Origin: Hydractinia symbiolongicarpus
Taxonomy: Eukaryota; Cnidaria; Hydrozoa; Anthoathecata; Hydractiniidae
Length of the DNA stretch: 64,000 bases
Assembly (NCBI RefSeq): GCF_029227915.1
Contig: NC_079880.1
Location: 1,614,001-1,678,000 of the forward strand
Direction of reading: 5' to 3'
This document shows, one piece after another, positions 49,318-61,895 of this stretch. Within the stretch, counting starts at the first letter, position 1; the number at the start of each line of letters is the position of its first letter. The position numbers were made by a program, and so were the translations under genes. The notes under the pieces are model-generated. The model had not been told where the DNA came from and made no database searches. It saw nothing but the letters and a program-made list of their open reading frames with translations.

Positions 49318-51739
49318 TTGGGAAATGAGTTTACTCTCTGGGTACTTTCTTTGTATACCTTTGACTGTACGGGCCGAGTCCGGGATTTACGGGAAATTGC
49401 AGGTTTTCGTTTGCCGGCGATTAAACTTCTTTTATTCAGCGTCTCATCAAAAATGAAAACATTTTTGGAAACTACAAGTCTCATGCGTTTTAGTGGTGAA
49501 AAAATAATTTAAAAAATCGTTCGAGAAATGAGTTCACAGCCTGGGTACTTTCTTTCTATACTTTTGACTATACGGGCCGAGTCCGGGATTTACGGGAAAT
49601 CGCAGGTTTTCGTTTGCCGGCGATTAAACCACTTTCATTAAGCGTCTCATCAAAAATGAAAAGATTTCTGAAAACTACAAGTCTCATGCGTTTTAGTGGT
49701 GAAAATTAATTTAAAATATCGTTTGAGAAATGAGTTTACTCCCTGGGTACTTTCTTTGTATACTTTTGACTATACGGGCCGAGTCCGGGATTTACGGGAA
49801 ATCGCAGGTTTTCGTTTGCCGGCGATTAAACTTCTTTTATTCAGCGTCTCATCAAAAATGAAAACATTTTTGAAAACTACAAGTCTCATGGGCTTTAGTG
49901 GTGAAATAATAATTTAAATAATCGTTTGGGAAATGAGTTTACTCCCTGGGTACTTTCTTTGTATACTTTTGACTATACGGGCCGAGTCCGGGATTTACGG
50001 GAAATCGCAGGTTTTCGTTTGCCGGCGATTAAACTTCTTTTATTCAGCGTCTCATCAAAAATGAAAACATTTTTGAAAACTACAAGTCACATGCGTTGTA
50101 GTGGTGAAAAAATAATTTAAAAATTCGTTAGGGAAATGAGTTTAGTCACTGGGTACTTTCCTTGTATACTTTTGACTATACGGGCCGTGACCGGGATTTA
50201 CGGGAAATCGCGGGTTTTCGTTTGCCGGCGATTAAACTTCTTTTATTCAGCGTCTCATCAAAAATGAAAACATTTTTAAAAACTACAAGTCTCATGGGCT
50301 TTAGTGGTAAAATATAAATTTAAAAATCGTTTGGGAAATGAGTTTACTCTCTGGGTACTTTCTTTGCATACCTTTGACTATACGGGCCGAGTCCGGGATT
50401 TACGGGAAATCGCAGGTTTTCGTTTGCCGGCGATTAAACTTCTTTTATTCAGCGTCTCATCAAAAATGAAAACATTTTTGGAAACTACAAGTCTCATGCG
50501 TTTTAGTGGTGAAAAAATAATTTAAAAAATCGTTCGAGAAATGAGTTCACAGCCTGGGTACTTTCTTTCTATACTTTTGACTATACGGGCCGAGTCCGGG
50601 ATTTACGGGAAATCGCAGGTTTTCGTTTGCCGGCGATTAAACCACTTTCATTAAGAGTCTCATCAAAAATGAAAAGATTTCTGAAAACTACAAGTCTCAT
50701 GCGTTTTAGTGGTGAAAATTAATTTAAAATATCGTTTGAGAAATGAGTTTACTCCCTGGGTACTTTCTTTGTATACTTTTGACTATACGGGCCGAGTCCG
50801 GGATTTACGGGAAATCGCAGGTTTTCGTTTGCCGGCGATTAAACTTCTTTTATTCAGCGTCTCATCAAAAATGAAAACATTTTTGAAAACTACAAGTCAC
50901 ATGCGTTGTAGTGGTGAAAAAATAATTTAAAAATTCGTTAGGGAAATGAGTTTAGTCACTGGGTACTTTCCTTGTATACTTTTGACTATACGGGCCGTGA
51001 CCGGGATTTACGGGAAATCGCGGGTTTTCGTTTGCCGGCGATTAAACTTCTTTTATTCAGCGTCTCATCAAAAATGAAAACATTTTTAAAAACTACAAGT
51101 CTCATGGGCTTTAGTGGTAAAATATAAATTTAAAAATCGTTTGGGAAATGAGTTTACTCTCTGGGTACTTTCTTTGCATACCTTTGACTATACGGGCCGA
51201 GTCCGGGATTTACGGGAAATCGCAGGTTTTCGTTTGCCGGCGATTAAACTTCTTTTATTCAGCGTCTCATCAAAAATGAAAACATTTTTGGAAACTACAA
51301 GTCTCATGCGTTTTAGTGGTGAAAAAATAATTTAAAAAATCGTTCGAGAAATGAGTTCACAGCCTGGGTACTTTCTTTCTATACTTTTGACTATACGGGC
51401 CGAGTCCGGGATTTACGGGAAATCGCAGGTTTTCGTTTGCTGGCGATTAAACCACTTTCATTAAGCGTCTCATCAAAAATGAAAAGATTTCTGAAAACTA
51501 CAAGTCTCATGCGTTTTAGTGGTGAAAATTAATTTAAAATATCGTTTGAGAAATGAGTTTACTCCCTGGGTACTTTCTTTGTATACTTTTGACTATACGG
51601 GCCGAGTCCGGGATTTACGGGAAATCGCAGGTTTTCGTTTGCCGGCGATTAAACTTCTTTTATTCAGCGTCTCATCAAAAATGAAAACATTTTTGAAAAC
51701 TACAAGTCTCATGCGTTTTAGTGGTGAAATAATAATTTA
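49318..51739 (+). repeat. Second-order repeat of 12 monomers, copy 2
   Basis: Order from 49318: e f g c' d' e' f g/c' d' e' f g. It matches copy 1 until the monomer at 51114, which is an ordinary e' where copy 1 has the e'/g composite at 48682. Together with 43438-46885 this is the most homogeneous part of the window, and by that criterion the most recently amplified. Confidence 0.87.
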
Positions 51740-52560
51740 AAAAATCGTTCGGGAAATGAGTTTACACCCTGGGTACTTTCTTTGTATACTTTTGACTATA
51801 CGGGCCGAGTCCGGGATTTACGGGAAATCGCAGGTTTTCGTTTGCCGGCAATTAAACTTCTTTTATTCAGCGTGTCATCAAAAATGAAAATATTTTTAAA
51901 TACTACAAGTCTCATAGGTTTTAGTGGTGAAATAATAATTTAAAAAATCGTTCGGGAAATGAGTTTACACCCTGGGTACTTTCTTTGTATACTTTTGACT
52001 ATACGGGCCGAGTCCGGGATTTACGGGAAATCGCAGGTTTTCGTTTGCCGGCGATTAAACTTCTTTTATTCAGCGTCTCATCAAAAATGAAAACATTTTT
52101 GAAAACTACAAGTCTCATGCGTTTTAGTGGTGAAAAAATAATTTAAAAAATCGTTCGGGAAATGAGATTACTCCCTGGGCACTTTCTTTGTATACTTTTG
52201 ACTATGCGGGCCGAGTCCGGGGTTTACGGGAAATGGCGGGTTTTCGTTTGCCGGCGATTAAACTTCTTTTATTCAGCGTCTCATCAAAAATGAAAACATT
52301 TTTGAAAACTACAAGTCTTAAGCGTTTTAGTGGTGAAAAGATAATTTAAAAAATCGTTTTGGAAATCAGTTTACTCACAGGGTACTGTCATTGTATACAT
52401 TAGACTATACGGGCCAAGCCCGGGATTTACGGGAAATCGCGGGTTTTCGTTTGCCGGCGATTAAACCACTTTTATTAAGCGTCTCATCAAAGATGAAAAC
52501 ATTTCTGAAAACTACAAGTCTCATGGGCTTTAGTGGTGAAATAAAAATTTAAATAATCGT
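51740..52560 (+). repeat. Q Q X R spacer block closing the 5-mer expansion
   Basis: Two Q monomers (the first with catagg, cat at 51913), X (gagattactccctgggcac) and R (cattgtatacattag, catcaaagatg) follow. They match the blocks at 40.4-41.2 and 42.2-43.0 kb. The block shows where the parental a-to-R unit resumes after roughly forty inserted monomers. Confidence 0.82.
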
Positions 52561-54783
52561 TTGGGAAATGAGTTTACTCCCTGGGTACTTTCTTTGTATA
52601 CTTTTGACTATACGGGCCGAGTCCGGGATTTACGGGAAATCGCAGGTTTTCGTTTGCCGGCGATTAAACTTCTTTTATTCAGCGTCTCATGGAAAATGAA
52701 AACATTTTTAAAAACTACAACTCTCCTGCGTTTTAGTGGTGAAAAAATAATTTAAAAATTCGTTCAGGAAATGAGTTTACTCACTGGATACTTTCCTTGT
52801 ACTCTTTTGACTATACGGGCCGAGTCCGGGATTTACGGGAAATCGCGGGTTTTCGTTTGCCGGCGATTAAACTTCTTTTATTCTGCGTCTCATCAAAAAT
52901 GAAAACATTTTTCAAAAATACAAGTCTCATGGGCTTTAGTGGTGAAATAATAATTTAAATAATCGTTTGGGAAATGAGTTTACTCCCTGGGTACTTTCTT
53001 TGTATACTTTTGACTATACGGGCCGAGTCCGGGATTTACGGGAAATCGCAGGTTTTCGTTTGCCGGCGATTAAACTTCTTTTATTCAGCGTCTCATCAAA
53101 AATGAAAACATTTTTGAAAACTACAAGTCTCATGCGTTGTAGTGGTGAAAAAATAATTTAAAAATTCGTTAGGGAAATGAGTTTACTCACTGGGTACTTT
53201 CCTTGTATACTTTTGACTATACGGGCCGTGACCGGGATTTACGGGAAATCGCGGGTTTTCGTTTGCCGGCGATTAAACTTCTTTTATTCAGCGTCTCATC
53301 AAAAATGAAAACATTTTTAAAAACTACAAGTCTCATGGGCTTTAGTGGTAAAATATAAATTTAAAAAATCGTTTGGGAAATGAGTTTACTCTCTGGGTAC
53401 TTTCTTTGTATACCTTTGACTATACGGGCCGAGTCCGGGATTTACGGGAAATCGCAGGTTTTCGTTTGCCGGCGATTAAACTTCTTTTATTCAGCGTCTC
53501 ATCAAAAATGAAAACATTTTTGGAAACTACAAGTCTCATGCGTTTTAGTGGTGAAAAAATAATTTAAAAAATCGTTCGAGAAATGAGTTCACAGCCTTGG
53601 TACTTTCTTTCTATACTTTTGACTATACGGGCCGAGTCCGGGATTTACGGGAAATCGCAGGTTTTCGTTTGCCGGCGATTAAACCACTTTCATTAAGCGT
53701 CTCATCAAAAATGAAAAGATTTCTGAAAACTACAAGTCTCATGCGTTTTAGTGGTGAAAATTAATTTAAAATATCGTTTGAGAAATGAGTTTACTCCCTG
53801 GGTACTTTCTTTGTATACTTTTGACTATACGGGCCGAGTCCGGGATTTACGGGAAATCGCAGGTTTTCGTTTGCCGGCGATTAAACTTCTTTTATTCAGC
53901 GTCTCATCAAAAATGAAAACATTTTTGAAAACTACAAGTCTCATGCGTTTTAGTGGTGAAAAAATCATTTAAAAATTCGTTAGGGAAATGAGTTTACTCA
54001 CTGGGTACTTTCCTTGTATACTTTTGACTATACGGGCCGTGACCGGGATTTACGGGAAATCGCGGGTTTTCGTTTGCCGGCGATTAAACTTCTTTTATTC
54101 AGCGTCTCATCAAAAATGAAAACATTTTTAAAAACTACAAGTCTTATGGGCTTTAGTGGTAAAATATAAATTTAAAAAATCGTTTGGGAAATGAGTTTAC
54201 TCTCTGGGTACTTTCTTTGTATACCTTTGACTATACGGGCCGAGTCCGGGATTTACGGGAAATCGCAGGTTTTCGTTTGCCGGCGATTAAACTTCTTTTA
54301 TTCAGCGTCTCATCAAAAATGAAAACATTTTTGGAAACTACAAGTCTCATGCGTTTTAGTGGTGAAAAAATAATTTAAAAAATCGTTCGAGAAATGAGTT
54401 CACAGCCTGGGTACTTTCTTTCTATACATTTGACTATACGGGCCGAGTCCGGGATTTACGGGAAATCGCAGGTTTTCGTTTGCCGGCGATTAAACCACTT
54501 TCATTAAGCGTCTCATCAAAAATGAAAAGATTTCTGAAAACTACAAGTCTCATGCGTTTTAGTGGTGAAAATTAATTTAAAATATCGTTTGGGAAATGAG
54601 TTTACTCCCTGGGTACTTTCTTTGTATACTTTTGACTATACGGGCCGAGTCCGGGATTTACGGGAAGACGCGGGTTTTCGTTTGCCGGCAATTAAACTTC
54701 TTTTATTCAGCGTCTCATCAAAAATGAAAACATTTTTGAAAACTACAAGTCTCATGCGTTTTAGTGGTGAAAAAATAATTTAA
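52561..54783 (+). repeat. a b c d e f g followed by a repeated d e f g
   Basis: a 52561, b, c 52967, d, e 53373, f, g 53751 give the full order without the 5-mer expansion. A second d e f g then starts near 53960, joined through a g whose tail is gcgttttag with gaaaaaatcattta. The last g (54562) carries gaagacgcggg and ccggcaatt, the H signature, so it is a g/H composite leading into region V. Confidence 0.8.
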
Positions 54784-56999
54784 AAAATCGTTCGGGAAAT
54801 GAGTTTACTCCCTGGGTACTTTCTTTGTATACTTTTGACTATGCGGGCCGAGTCCGGGGTTTACGGGAAATGGCGGGTTTTTGTTTGCCGGCGATTAAAC
54901 TTCTTTTATTCAGCGTCTCATCAAAAATGAAAACATTTTTGAAAACTACAAGTCTCAAGCCATTTAGTGGTGAAAAGATAATTTAAAAAATCGTTTTGGA
55001 AATGAGTTTACTCCCTGGGTACTTTCTTTGTATACTTTTGACTATACGGGCCGAGTCCGGGATTTACGGGAAGACGCGGGTTTTCGTTTGCCGGCAATTA
55101 AACTTCTTTTATTCAGCGTCTCATCAAAAATGAAAACATTTTAAAAAACTACAAGTCTCATGCGTTTTAGTGGTGAAAAAATAATTTAAAAAATCGTTCG
55201 GGAAATGAGTTTACTCCCTGGGTACTTTCTTTGTATACTTTTGACTACACGGGCCGAGTCCAGGATTTACGAGAAATCGCAGGTTTTCGTTTGCCGGCGA
55301 TTAAACTTCTTTTATTCAGCGTCTCATCAAAAATGAAAATATTTTTAAATACTACAAGTCTCATGCGTTTTAGTGGTGAAAAAATAATTTAAAAAATCGC
55401 TTGGGAAATGAGTTTACACCCTGGGTACTTTCTTTGTATACTTTTCACTATACGGGCCGAGTCCAGGATTTACGGGAAATCGCAGGTTTTCGTTTGCCGG
55501 CGATTAAACATCTTTTATTCAGCGTCTCATGAAAAATGATAACATTTTTGAAAACTACAAGTCTCATGCGTTTTAGTGGTGAAAAAATAATTTAAAAATT
55601 CGTTAGGGAAATGAGTTTACTCCCTGGGTACTTTCTTTGTATACTTTTGACTATGCGCGCCGAGTCCGGGGTTTACGGGAAATGGCGGGTTTTCGTTTGC
55701 CGGCGATTAAACTTCTTTTACTCAGCTTCTTATCAAAAATGAAAACATTTTTGAAAACTACAAGTCTCATGCGTTTTAGTGGTGAAAAGATAATTTAAAA
55801 AATCGTTGTGGAAATGAGTTTACTCCCTGGGTACTTTCTTTGTATACTTTTGACTATACGGGCCGAGTCCGGGATTTACGGGAAGACGCGGGTTTCCGTT
55901 TGCCGGCGATTAAACTTCTTTTATTCAGCGTCTCATCAAAAATGAAAATATTTTTAAATACTACAAGTCTCATGGGCTTTAGTGGTGAAATAATAATTTA
56001 AAAAATCGTTCGGGAAATGAGTTTACACCCTGGGTATTTTCTTTGTATACTTTTGACTATACGGGCCGAGTCCGGGATTTACGGGAAATCGCAGGTTTTC
56101 GTTTGCCGGCGATTAAACTTCTTTTATTAAGCGTCTCATCAAAAATGAAAATATTTTTAAATACTACAAGTCTCATGGGCTTTAGTGGTGAAATAATAAT
56201 TTAAAAAATCGTTCGGGAAATGAGTTTACACCCTGGGTACTTTCTTTGTATACTTTCGACTATACGGGCCGAGTCCGGGATTTACGGGAAATCGCAGGTT
56301 TACGTTTGCCGGCGATTAAACTTCTTTTATTCAGCGTCTCATCAAAAATGAAAACATTTTTGAAAACTACAAGTCTCATGCGTTTTAGTGGTGAAAAGAT
56401 AATTTAAAAAATCGTTTTGGAAATGAGTTTACTCCCTGGGTACTTTCTTTGTATACTTTTGACTATACGGGCCGAGTCCGGGATTTACGGGAAGACGCGG
56501 GTTTTCGTTTCCGGCGATTAAACTTCTTTTATTCAGCGTCTCATCAAAAATGAAAATATTTTTAAATACTACAAGTCTCATGGGCTTTAGTGGTGAAATA
56601 ATAATTTAAAAAATCGTTCGGGAAATGAGTTTACACCCTGGGTACTTTCTTTGTATACTTTTGACTATACGGGCCGAGTCCGGGATTTACGGGAAATCGC
56701 AGGTTTTGTTTGCCGGCGATTAAACTTCTTTTATTAAGCGTCTCATCAAAAATGAAAATATTTTTAAATACTACAAGTCTCATGGGCTTTAGTGGTGAAA
56801 TAATAATTTAAAAAATCGTTCGGGAAATGAGTTTACACCCTGGGTACTTTCTTTGTATACTTTCGACTATACGGGCCGAGTCCGGGATTTACGGGAAATC
56901 GCAGGTTTTCGTTTGCCGGCGATTAAACTTCTTTTATTCAGCGTCTCATCAAAAATGAAAACATTTTTGAAAACTACAAGTCTCATGCGTTTTAGTGGT
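54784..56999 (+). repeat. Mixed G', H, P and Q monomers with a 3-mer echo
   Basis: Order: G' (tatgcgggcc, ggggtttacggg, atggcggg), H, P (actacacggg), Q (tttcactat), G', H-like (gttgtgg), Q, Q (tttcgac), H, Q, Q (tttcgac). The Q-Q-H and Q-Q-G' runs repeat at about 607 bp, with the rare cttttattaa at 56121 and 56728. One-base losses (cgtttccggcg near 56506, ggttttgtttg near 56703) explain the slightly short spacing. Confidence 0.7.
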
Positions 57000-58217
57000 G
57001 AAAAAATAATTTAAAAAATCGTTCGGGAAATGAGTTTACTCCCTGGGCACTTTCTTTGTATACTTTTGACTATGCGGGCCGAGTCCGGGGTTTACGGGAA
57101 ATGGCGGGTTTTCGTTTGCCGGCGATTAAACTTCTTTTATTCAGCGTCTCATCAAAAATGAAAACATTTTTGAAAACTACAAGTCTCAAGCGTTTTAGTG
57201 GTGAAAAGATAATTTAAAAAATCGTTTTGGAAATGAGTTTACTCACAGGGTACTTTCTTTGTATACATTCGACTATACGGGCCAAGCCCGGGATTTACGG
57301 GAAATCGCGGGTTTTCGTTTGCCGGCGATTAAACCACTTTTATTAAGCGTCTCATCAAAAATGAAAACATTTCTGAAAACTACAAGTCTCATGCGTTTTA
57401 GTGGTGAAAAAATAATTTAAAAATTCGTTCAGGAAATGAGTTTACTCACTCTGTACTTTCCTTGTATACTTTTGACTATACGGGCCGAGTCCGGGATTTA
57501 CGGGAAATCGCGGGTTTTCCTTTGCCGGCGATTAAACTTCTTTTATTCTGCGTCTCATCAAAAATGAAAACATTTTTAAAAACTACAAGTCTCATGGGCA
57601 TTAGTGGTGAAATAATAATTTAAAAAATCGTTCGGGAAATGAGTTTACACCCTGGGTACTTTCTTTGTATACTTTCGACTATACGGGCCGAGTCCGGGAT
57701 TTACGGGAAATCGCAGGTTTTCGTTTGCCGGCGATTAAACTTCTTTTATTCAGCGTCTCATCAAAAATGAAAACATTTTTGAAAACTACAATTCTCATGC
57801 GTTTTAGTGGTGAAAAGATAATTTAAAAAATCGTTTTGGAAATGAGTTTACTCCCTGGGTACTTTCTTTGTATACTTTTGACTATACGGGCCGAGTCCGG
57901 GATTTACGGGAAATCGCAGGTTTTTGTTTGCCGGCGATTAAACTTCTTTTATTAAGCGTCTCATCAAAAATGAAAATATTTTTAAATACTACAAGTCTCA
58001 TGGGCTTTAGTGGTGAAATAATAATTTAAAAAATCGTTCGGGAAATGAGTTTACACCCTGGGTACTTTCTTTGTATACTTTCGACTATACGGGCCGAGTC
58101 CGGGATTTACGGGAAATCGCAGGTTTTCGTTTGCCGGCGATTAAACTTCTTTTATTCAGCGTCTCATCAAAAATGAAAACATTTTTGAAAACTACAAGTC
58201 TCATGCGTTTTAGTGGT
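57000..58217 (+). repeat. 6-monomer HOR unit G' R b Q H Q (1218 bp)
   Basis: G' has gggcac and atggcggg; R has actcacaggg and cattcgac; b has gttcagg and actcactctg; then Q (tttcgac), H with atcgcagg, and Q (tttcgac). The next G' begins at 58218. Cttttattaa markers also keep the 1218-bp spacing (56728 / 57946). Confidence 0.78.
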
Positions 58218-58825
58218 GAAAAAATAATTTAAAAAATCGTTCGGGAAATGAGTTTACTCCCTGGCACTTTCTTTGTATACTTTTGACTATGCGGGCCGAG
58301 TCCGTGGTTTACGGGAAATGGCGGGTTTTCGTTTGCCGGCGATTAAACTTCTTTTATTCAGCGTCTCATCAAAAATGAAAACATTTTTAAAAACTACAAG
58401 TCTCAAGCGTTTTAGTGGTGAAAAGATAATTTAAAAAATCGTTTTGGAAATGAGTTTACTCACAGGGTACTTTCTTTGTATACATTCGACTATACGGGCC
58501 AAGCCCGGGATTTACGGGAAATCGCGGGTTTTCGTTTGCCGGCGATTAAACCACTTTTATTAAGCGTCTCATCAAAAATGAAAACATTTCTGAAAACTAC
58601 AAGTCTCATGCGTTTTAGTGGTGAAAAAATAATTTAAAAATTCGTTCAGGAAATGAGTTTACTCACTGGGTACTTTCCTTGTATACTTTTGACTATACGG
58701 GCCGAGTCCGGGATTTACGGGAAATCGCGGGTTTTCGTTTGCCGGCGATTAAACTTCTTTTATTCTGCGTCTCATCAAAAATGAAAACATTTTTAAAAAC
58801 TACAAGTCTCATGGGCTTTAGTGGT
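58218..58825 (+). repeat. Second, truncated copy of the G' R b unit
   Basis: G' (ccctggcac with one G lost; gtccgtgg), R and b repeat the first three monomers of the unit before. The array then switches to class a instead of Q, so only half the 6-mer is present. Confidence 0.78.
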
Positions 58826-58883
58826 GAAATAATAATTTAAATAATCGTTTGGGAAATGAGTTTACTCCCTGGGTACTTTCTTT

Positions 58884-58901
58884 GTATACTTTTGACTATA
58901 C
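58884..58901. other. Short inverted repeat GTATA-N8-TATAC in the conserved core
   Basis: GTATA and TATAC are reverse complements eight bases apart, just upstream of the CGGG-rich middle. The block is kept in most monomers. Exceptions include class U (tataatttt), class f (ctatac), some e' and g copies (gcatac) and three copies reading ttgttac (22168, 24602, 28254). The short stem makes a structural role uncertain, but the conservation makes a binding site possible. Confidence 0.4.
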
Positions 58902-58977
58902 GGGCCGAGTCCGGGATTTACGGGAAATCGCAGGTTTTCGTTTGCCGGCGATTAAACTTCTTTTATTCAGCGTCTCA

Positions 58978-58999
58978 TCAAAAATGAAAACATTTTTGA
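58978..58999. other. Conserved 9-bp perfect dyad in the monomer (example copy)
   Basis: TCAAAAATG and CATTTTTGA are perfect reverse complements separated by AAAA. Together they could form a 9-bp-stem hairpin or cruciform. The element recurs once per monomer. Many copies keep it fully paired, some have one mismatch (catttctga), and the tatttttaaat class shortens it to about 6 bp. Some copies are paired with a different sequence (TTAAAAATG / CATTTTTAA at 368-389). Whether it is extruded or bound by a protein in vivo is unknown. Confidence 0.7.
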
Positions 59000-59434
59000 A
59001 AACTACAAGTCTCATGCGTTTTAGTGGTGAAAAAATAATTTAAAAATTCGTTCAGGAAATGAGTTTACTCACTGGGTACCTTCCTTGTATACTTTTGACT
59101 ATACGGGCCGAGTCCGGGATTTATGGGAAATCGCGGGTTTTTGTTTGCCGGCGATTAAACTTCTTTTATTCTGCGTCTCATCAAAAATGAAAACATTTTT
59201 AAAAACTACAAGTCTCATGGGCTTTAGTGGTGAAATAATAATTTAAATAATCGTTTGGGAAATGAGTTTACTCCCTGGGTACTTTCTTTGTATACTTTTG
59301 ACTATACGGGCCGAGTCCGGGATTTACGGGAAATCGCAGGTTTTCGTTTGCCGGCGATTAAACTTCTTTTATTCAGCGTCTCATCAAAAATGAAAACATT
59401 TTTGAAAACTACAAGTCTCATGCGTTTTAGTGGT

Positions 59435-60880
59435 GAAAAAATAATTTAAAAAATCGTTCGGGAAATGAGTTTACTCCCTGGGTACTTTCTTTGTATACTT
59501 TTGACTATGCGGGCCGAGTCCGGGGTTTACGGGAAATGGCGGGTTTTCGTTTGCCGGCGATTAAACTTCTTTTATTCAGCGTCTCATCAAAAATGAAAAC
59601 ATTTTTGAAAACTACAAGTCTCAAGCAATTTAGTGGTGAAAAGATAATTTAAAAAATCGTTTTGGAAATGAGTTTACTCCCTGGGTACTTTCTTTGTATA
59701 CTTTTGACTATACGGGCCGAGTCCGGGATTTACGGGAAGACGCGGGTTTTCGTTTGCCGGCAATTAAACGTCTTTTATTCAGCGTCTCATCAAAAATGAA
59801 AACATTTTTAAAAACTACAAGTCTCATGCGTTTTAGTGGTGAAAAAATAATTTAAAAAATCGTTCGGGAAATGAGTTTACTCCCTGGGTACTTTCTTTGT
59901 ATACTTTTGACTATACGGACCGAGTCCGGGATTTACGGGAAGTCGCGGGTTTTCGTTTGCCGGCGATTAAACTTCTTTTATTCAGCGTCTCATCAAAAAT
60001 GAAAATATTTTTAAATACTACAAGTCTCATGGGCTTTAGTGGTGAAAAAATAATTTAAAAAATCGCTTGGGAAATGAGTTTACACCCTGGGTACTTTCTT
60101 TGTATACTTTTCACTATACGGGCCGAGTCCAGGATTTACGGGAAATCGCAGGTTTTCGTTTGCCGGCGATTAAACATCTTTTATTCAGCGTCTCATCAAA
60201 AATGAAAATATTTTTAAATACTACAAGTCTCATGGGCTTTAGTGGTGAAATAATAATTTAAAAAATCGTTCGGGAAATGAGTTTACACCCTGGGTACTTT
60301 CTTTGTATACTTTTGACTATACGGGCCGAGTCCGGGATTTACGGGAAATCGCAGGTTTTCGTTTGCCGGCGATTAAACTTCTTTTATTAAGCGTCTCATC
60401 AAAAATGAAAATATTTTTAAATACTACAAGTCTCATGGGCTTTAGTGGTGAAATAATAATTTAAAAAATCGTTCGGGAAATGAATTTACACCCTGGGTAC
60501 TTTCTTTGTATACTTTCGACTATACGGGCCGAGTCCGGGATTTACGGGAAATCGCAGGTTTTCGTTTGCCAGCGATTAAACTTCTTTTATTCAGCGTCTC
60601 ATCAAAAATGAAAACATTTTTGAAAACTACAAGTCTCATGCGTTTTAGTGGTGAAAAAATAATTTAAAAAATCGTTCGGGAAATGAGTTTACTCCCTGGG
60701 CACTTTCTTTGTATACTTTAGACTATGCGGGCCGAGTCCGGGGTTTACGGGAAATGGCGGGTTTTCGTTTGCCGGCGATTAAACTTCTTTTATTCAGCGT
60801 CTCATCAAAAATGAAAACATTTTTGAAAACTACAAGTCTCAAGCGTTTTAGTGTTGAAAAGATAATTTAAAAAATCGTTT
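59435..60880 (+). repeat. G' H P Q Q Q G' run
   Basis: Seven monomers: G', H (caattaaacgtc), P (tacggaccgag), Q (gcttggg, tttcactat), Q, Q (atgaattta, tttcgac) and G' (gggcac, tttagac). It resembles the order at 54.8-56.0 kb and leads into the tandem 5-mer. Confidence 0.7.
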
Positions 60881-61895
60881 TGGAAATGAGTTTACTCCCT
60901 GGGTACTTTCTTTGTTTACTTTAGACTATACGGACCGAGTCCGGGATTTACGGGAAGACGCGGGTTTTCGTTTGCTGGCAATTAAACCTCTTTTATTCAC
61001 CGTCTCATCAAAAATGAAAACATTTTTAAAAACTACAAGTCTCATGCGTTTTAGTGGTGAAAAAATAATTTAAAAAATCGTTCGGGAAATGAGTTTACAC
61101 CCTGGGTACTTTCTTTGTATACTTTTGACTATACGGGCCGAGTCCGGGATTTACGGGAAATCGCAGGTTTTCGTTTGCCGGCGATTAAACTTCTTTTATT
61201 CAGCGTCTCATCAAAAATGAAAATATTTTTAAATACTACAAGTCTCATGCGTTTTAGTTGTGAAAAAATAATTTAAAAAATCGCTCGGGAAATGAGTTTA
61301 CACCCTGGGTACTTTCTTTGTATAGTTTTGACTATACGGGCCGAGTCCAGGATTTACGGGAAATCGCAGGTTTTCGTTTGCCGGCGATTAAACTTCTTTT
61401 ATTTAGCGTCTCATGAAAAATGAAAACTTTTTTAAAAACTACAAGTCTCATGCGTTTTAGTGGTGAAAAAATAATTTAAAAAATCGTTCGAGAAATGAGT
61501 TTACACCCTGGGTACTTTCTTTGTATACTTTTGACTATACGGGCCGAGTCCAGGATTTACGGGAAATCGCAGGTTTTTGTTTGCCGGCGATTAAACTTCT
61601 TTTATTTAGCGTCTCATGAAAAATGAAAACATTTTTAAAAACTACAAGTCTCATGCGTTTTAGTGGTGAAAAAATAATTTAAAAATTCGTTAGGGAAATG
61701 AGTTTACTCCCTGGGTACTTTCTTTGTATACTTTTGACTATGCGGGCCGAGTCCGGGGTTTACGGGAAATGGCGGGTTTTCGTTTGCCGGCGATTAAACT
61801 TCTTTTATTCAGCGTCTCATCAAAAATGAAAACATTTTTGAAAACTACAAGTCTCAAGCGTTTTAGTGTTGAAAAGATAATTTAAAAAATCGTTT
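60881..61895 (+). repeat. 5-monomer HOR unit H Q Q Q G', copy 1 (1015 bp)
   Basis: H (tttgtttactttagac, cggaccgag, ttcaccgtctc), Q, Q (tatagttttg, tccaggattt), Q (tttttgtttgcc, tttagcg) and G'. Private markers recur after 1015 bp: the gtgttgaaaag junction just before H, the gttttagttgtg junction (61256 / 62271) and tatagttttg. Confidence 0.87.

Larger units (their letters stand above)
58826..59028 (+). repeat. Representative 203-bp monomer
   Basis: This copy is close to the window-wide consensus and serves as a reference unit. It runs from gaaataataattta, through the gtttgggaaatgag segment, the GTATAC / TATACGGG block, the conserved ttttcgtttgccggcgatta block and the TCAAAAATG dyad, to gcgttttagtggt. 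By hand count the consensus has 76 G+C in 203 bp and 12 CpG. The length is close to a nucleosome repeat, with A/T tracts at both ends and a GC-richer middle. The unit boundary is arbitrary because the array has no natural start. A length of 202 or 203 is not divisible by three, so neighbouring monomers lie in different reading frames. Confidence 0.9.
58826..59434 (+). repeat. a-b-a dimeric duplication (406-bp period)
   Basis: With the b just before it, the order is b a b a: a-type monomers start at 58826 and 59232, 406 bp apart, and both read gtttggg, actccc, gcgttttag. The b between them has tatgggaaatcg and gggtttttg as private changes. This is a local two-monomer duplication. Confidence 0.8.

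Noticed and set aside
58909-58925. Genuine CENP-B box in the standard monomer
   Set aside because: Two of nine core bases are wrong, including the central A, and such a match is expected by chance in roughly half of random units of this length. It is kept only as a low-interest observation.
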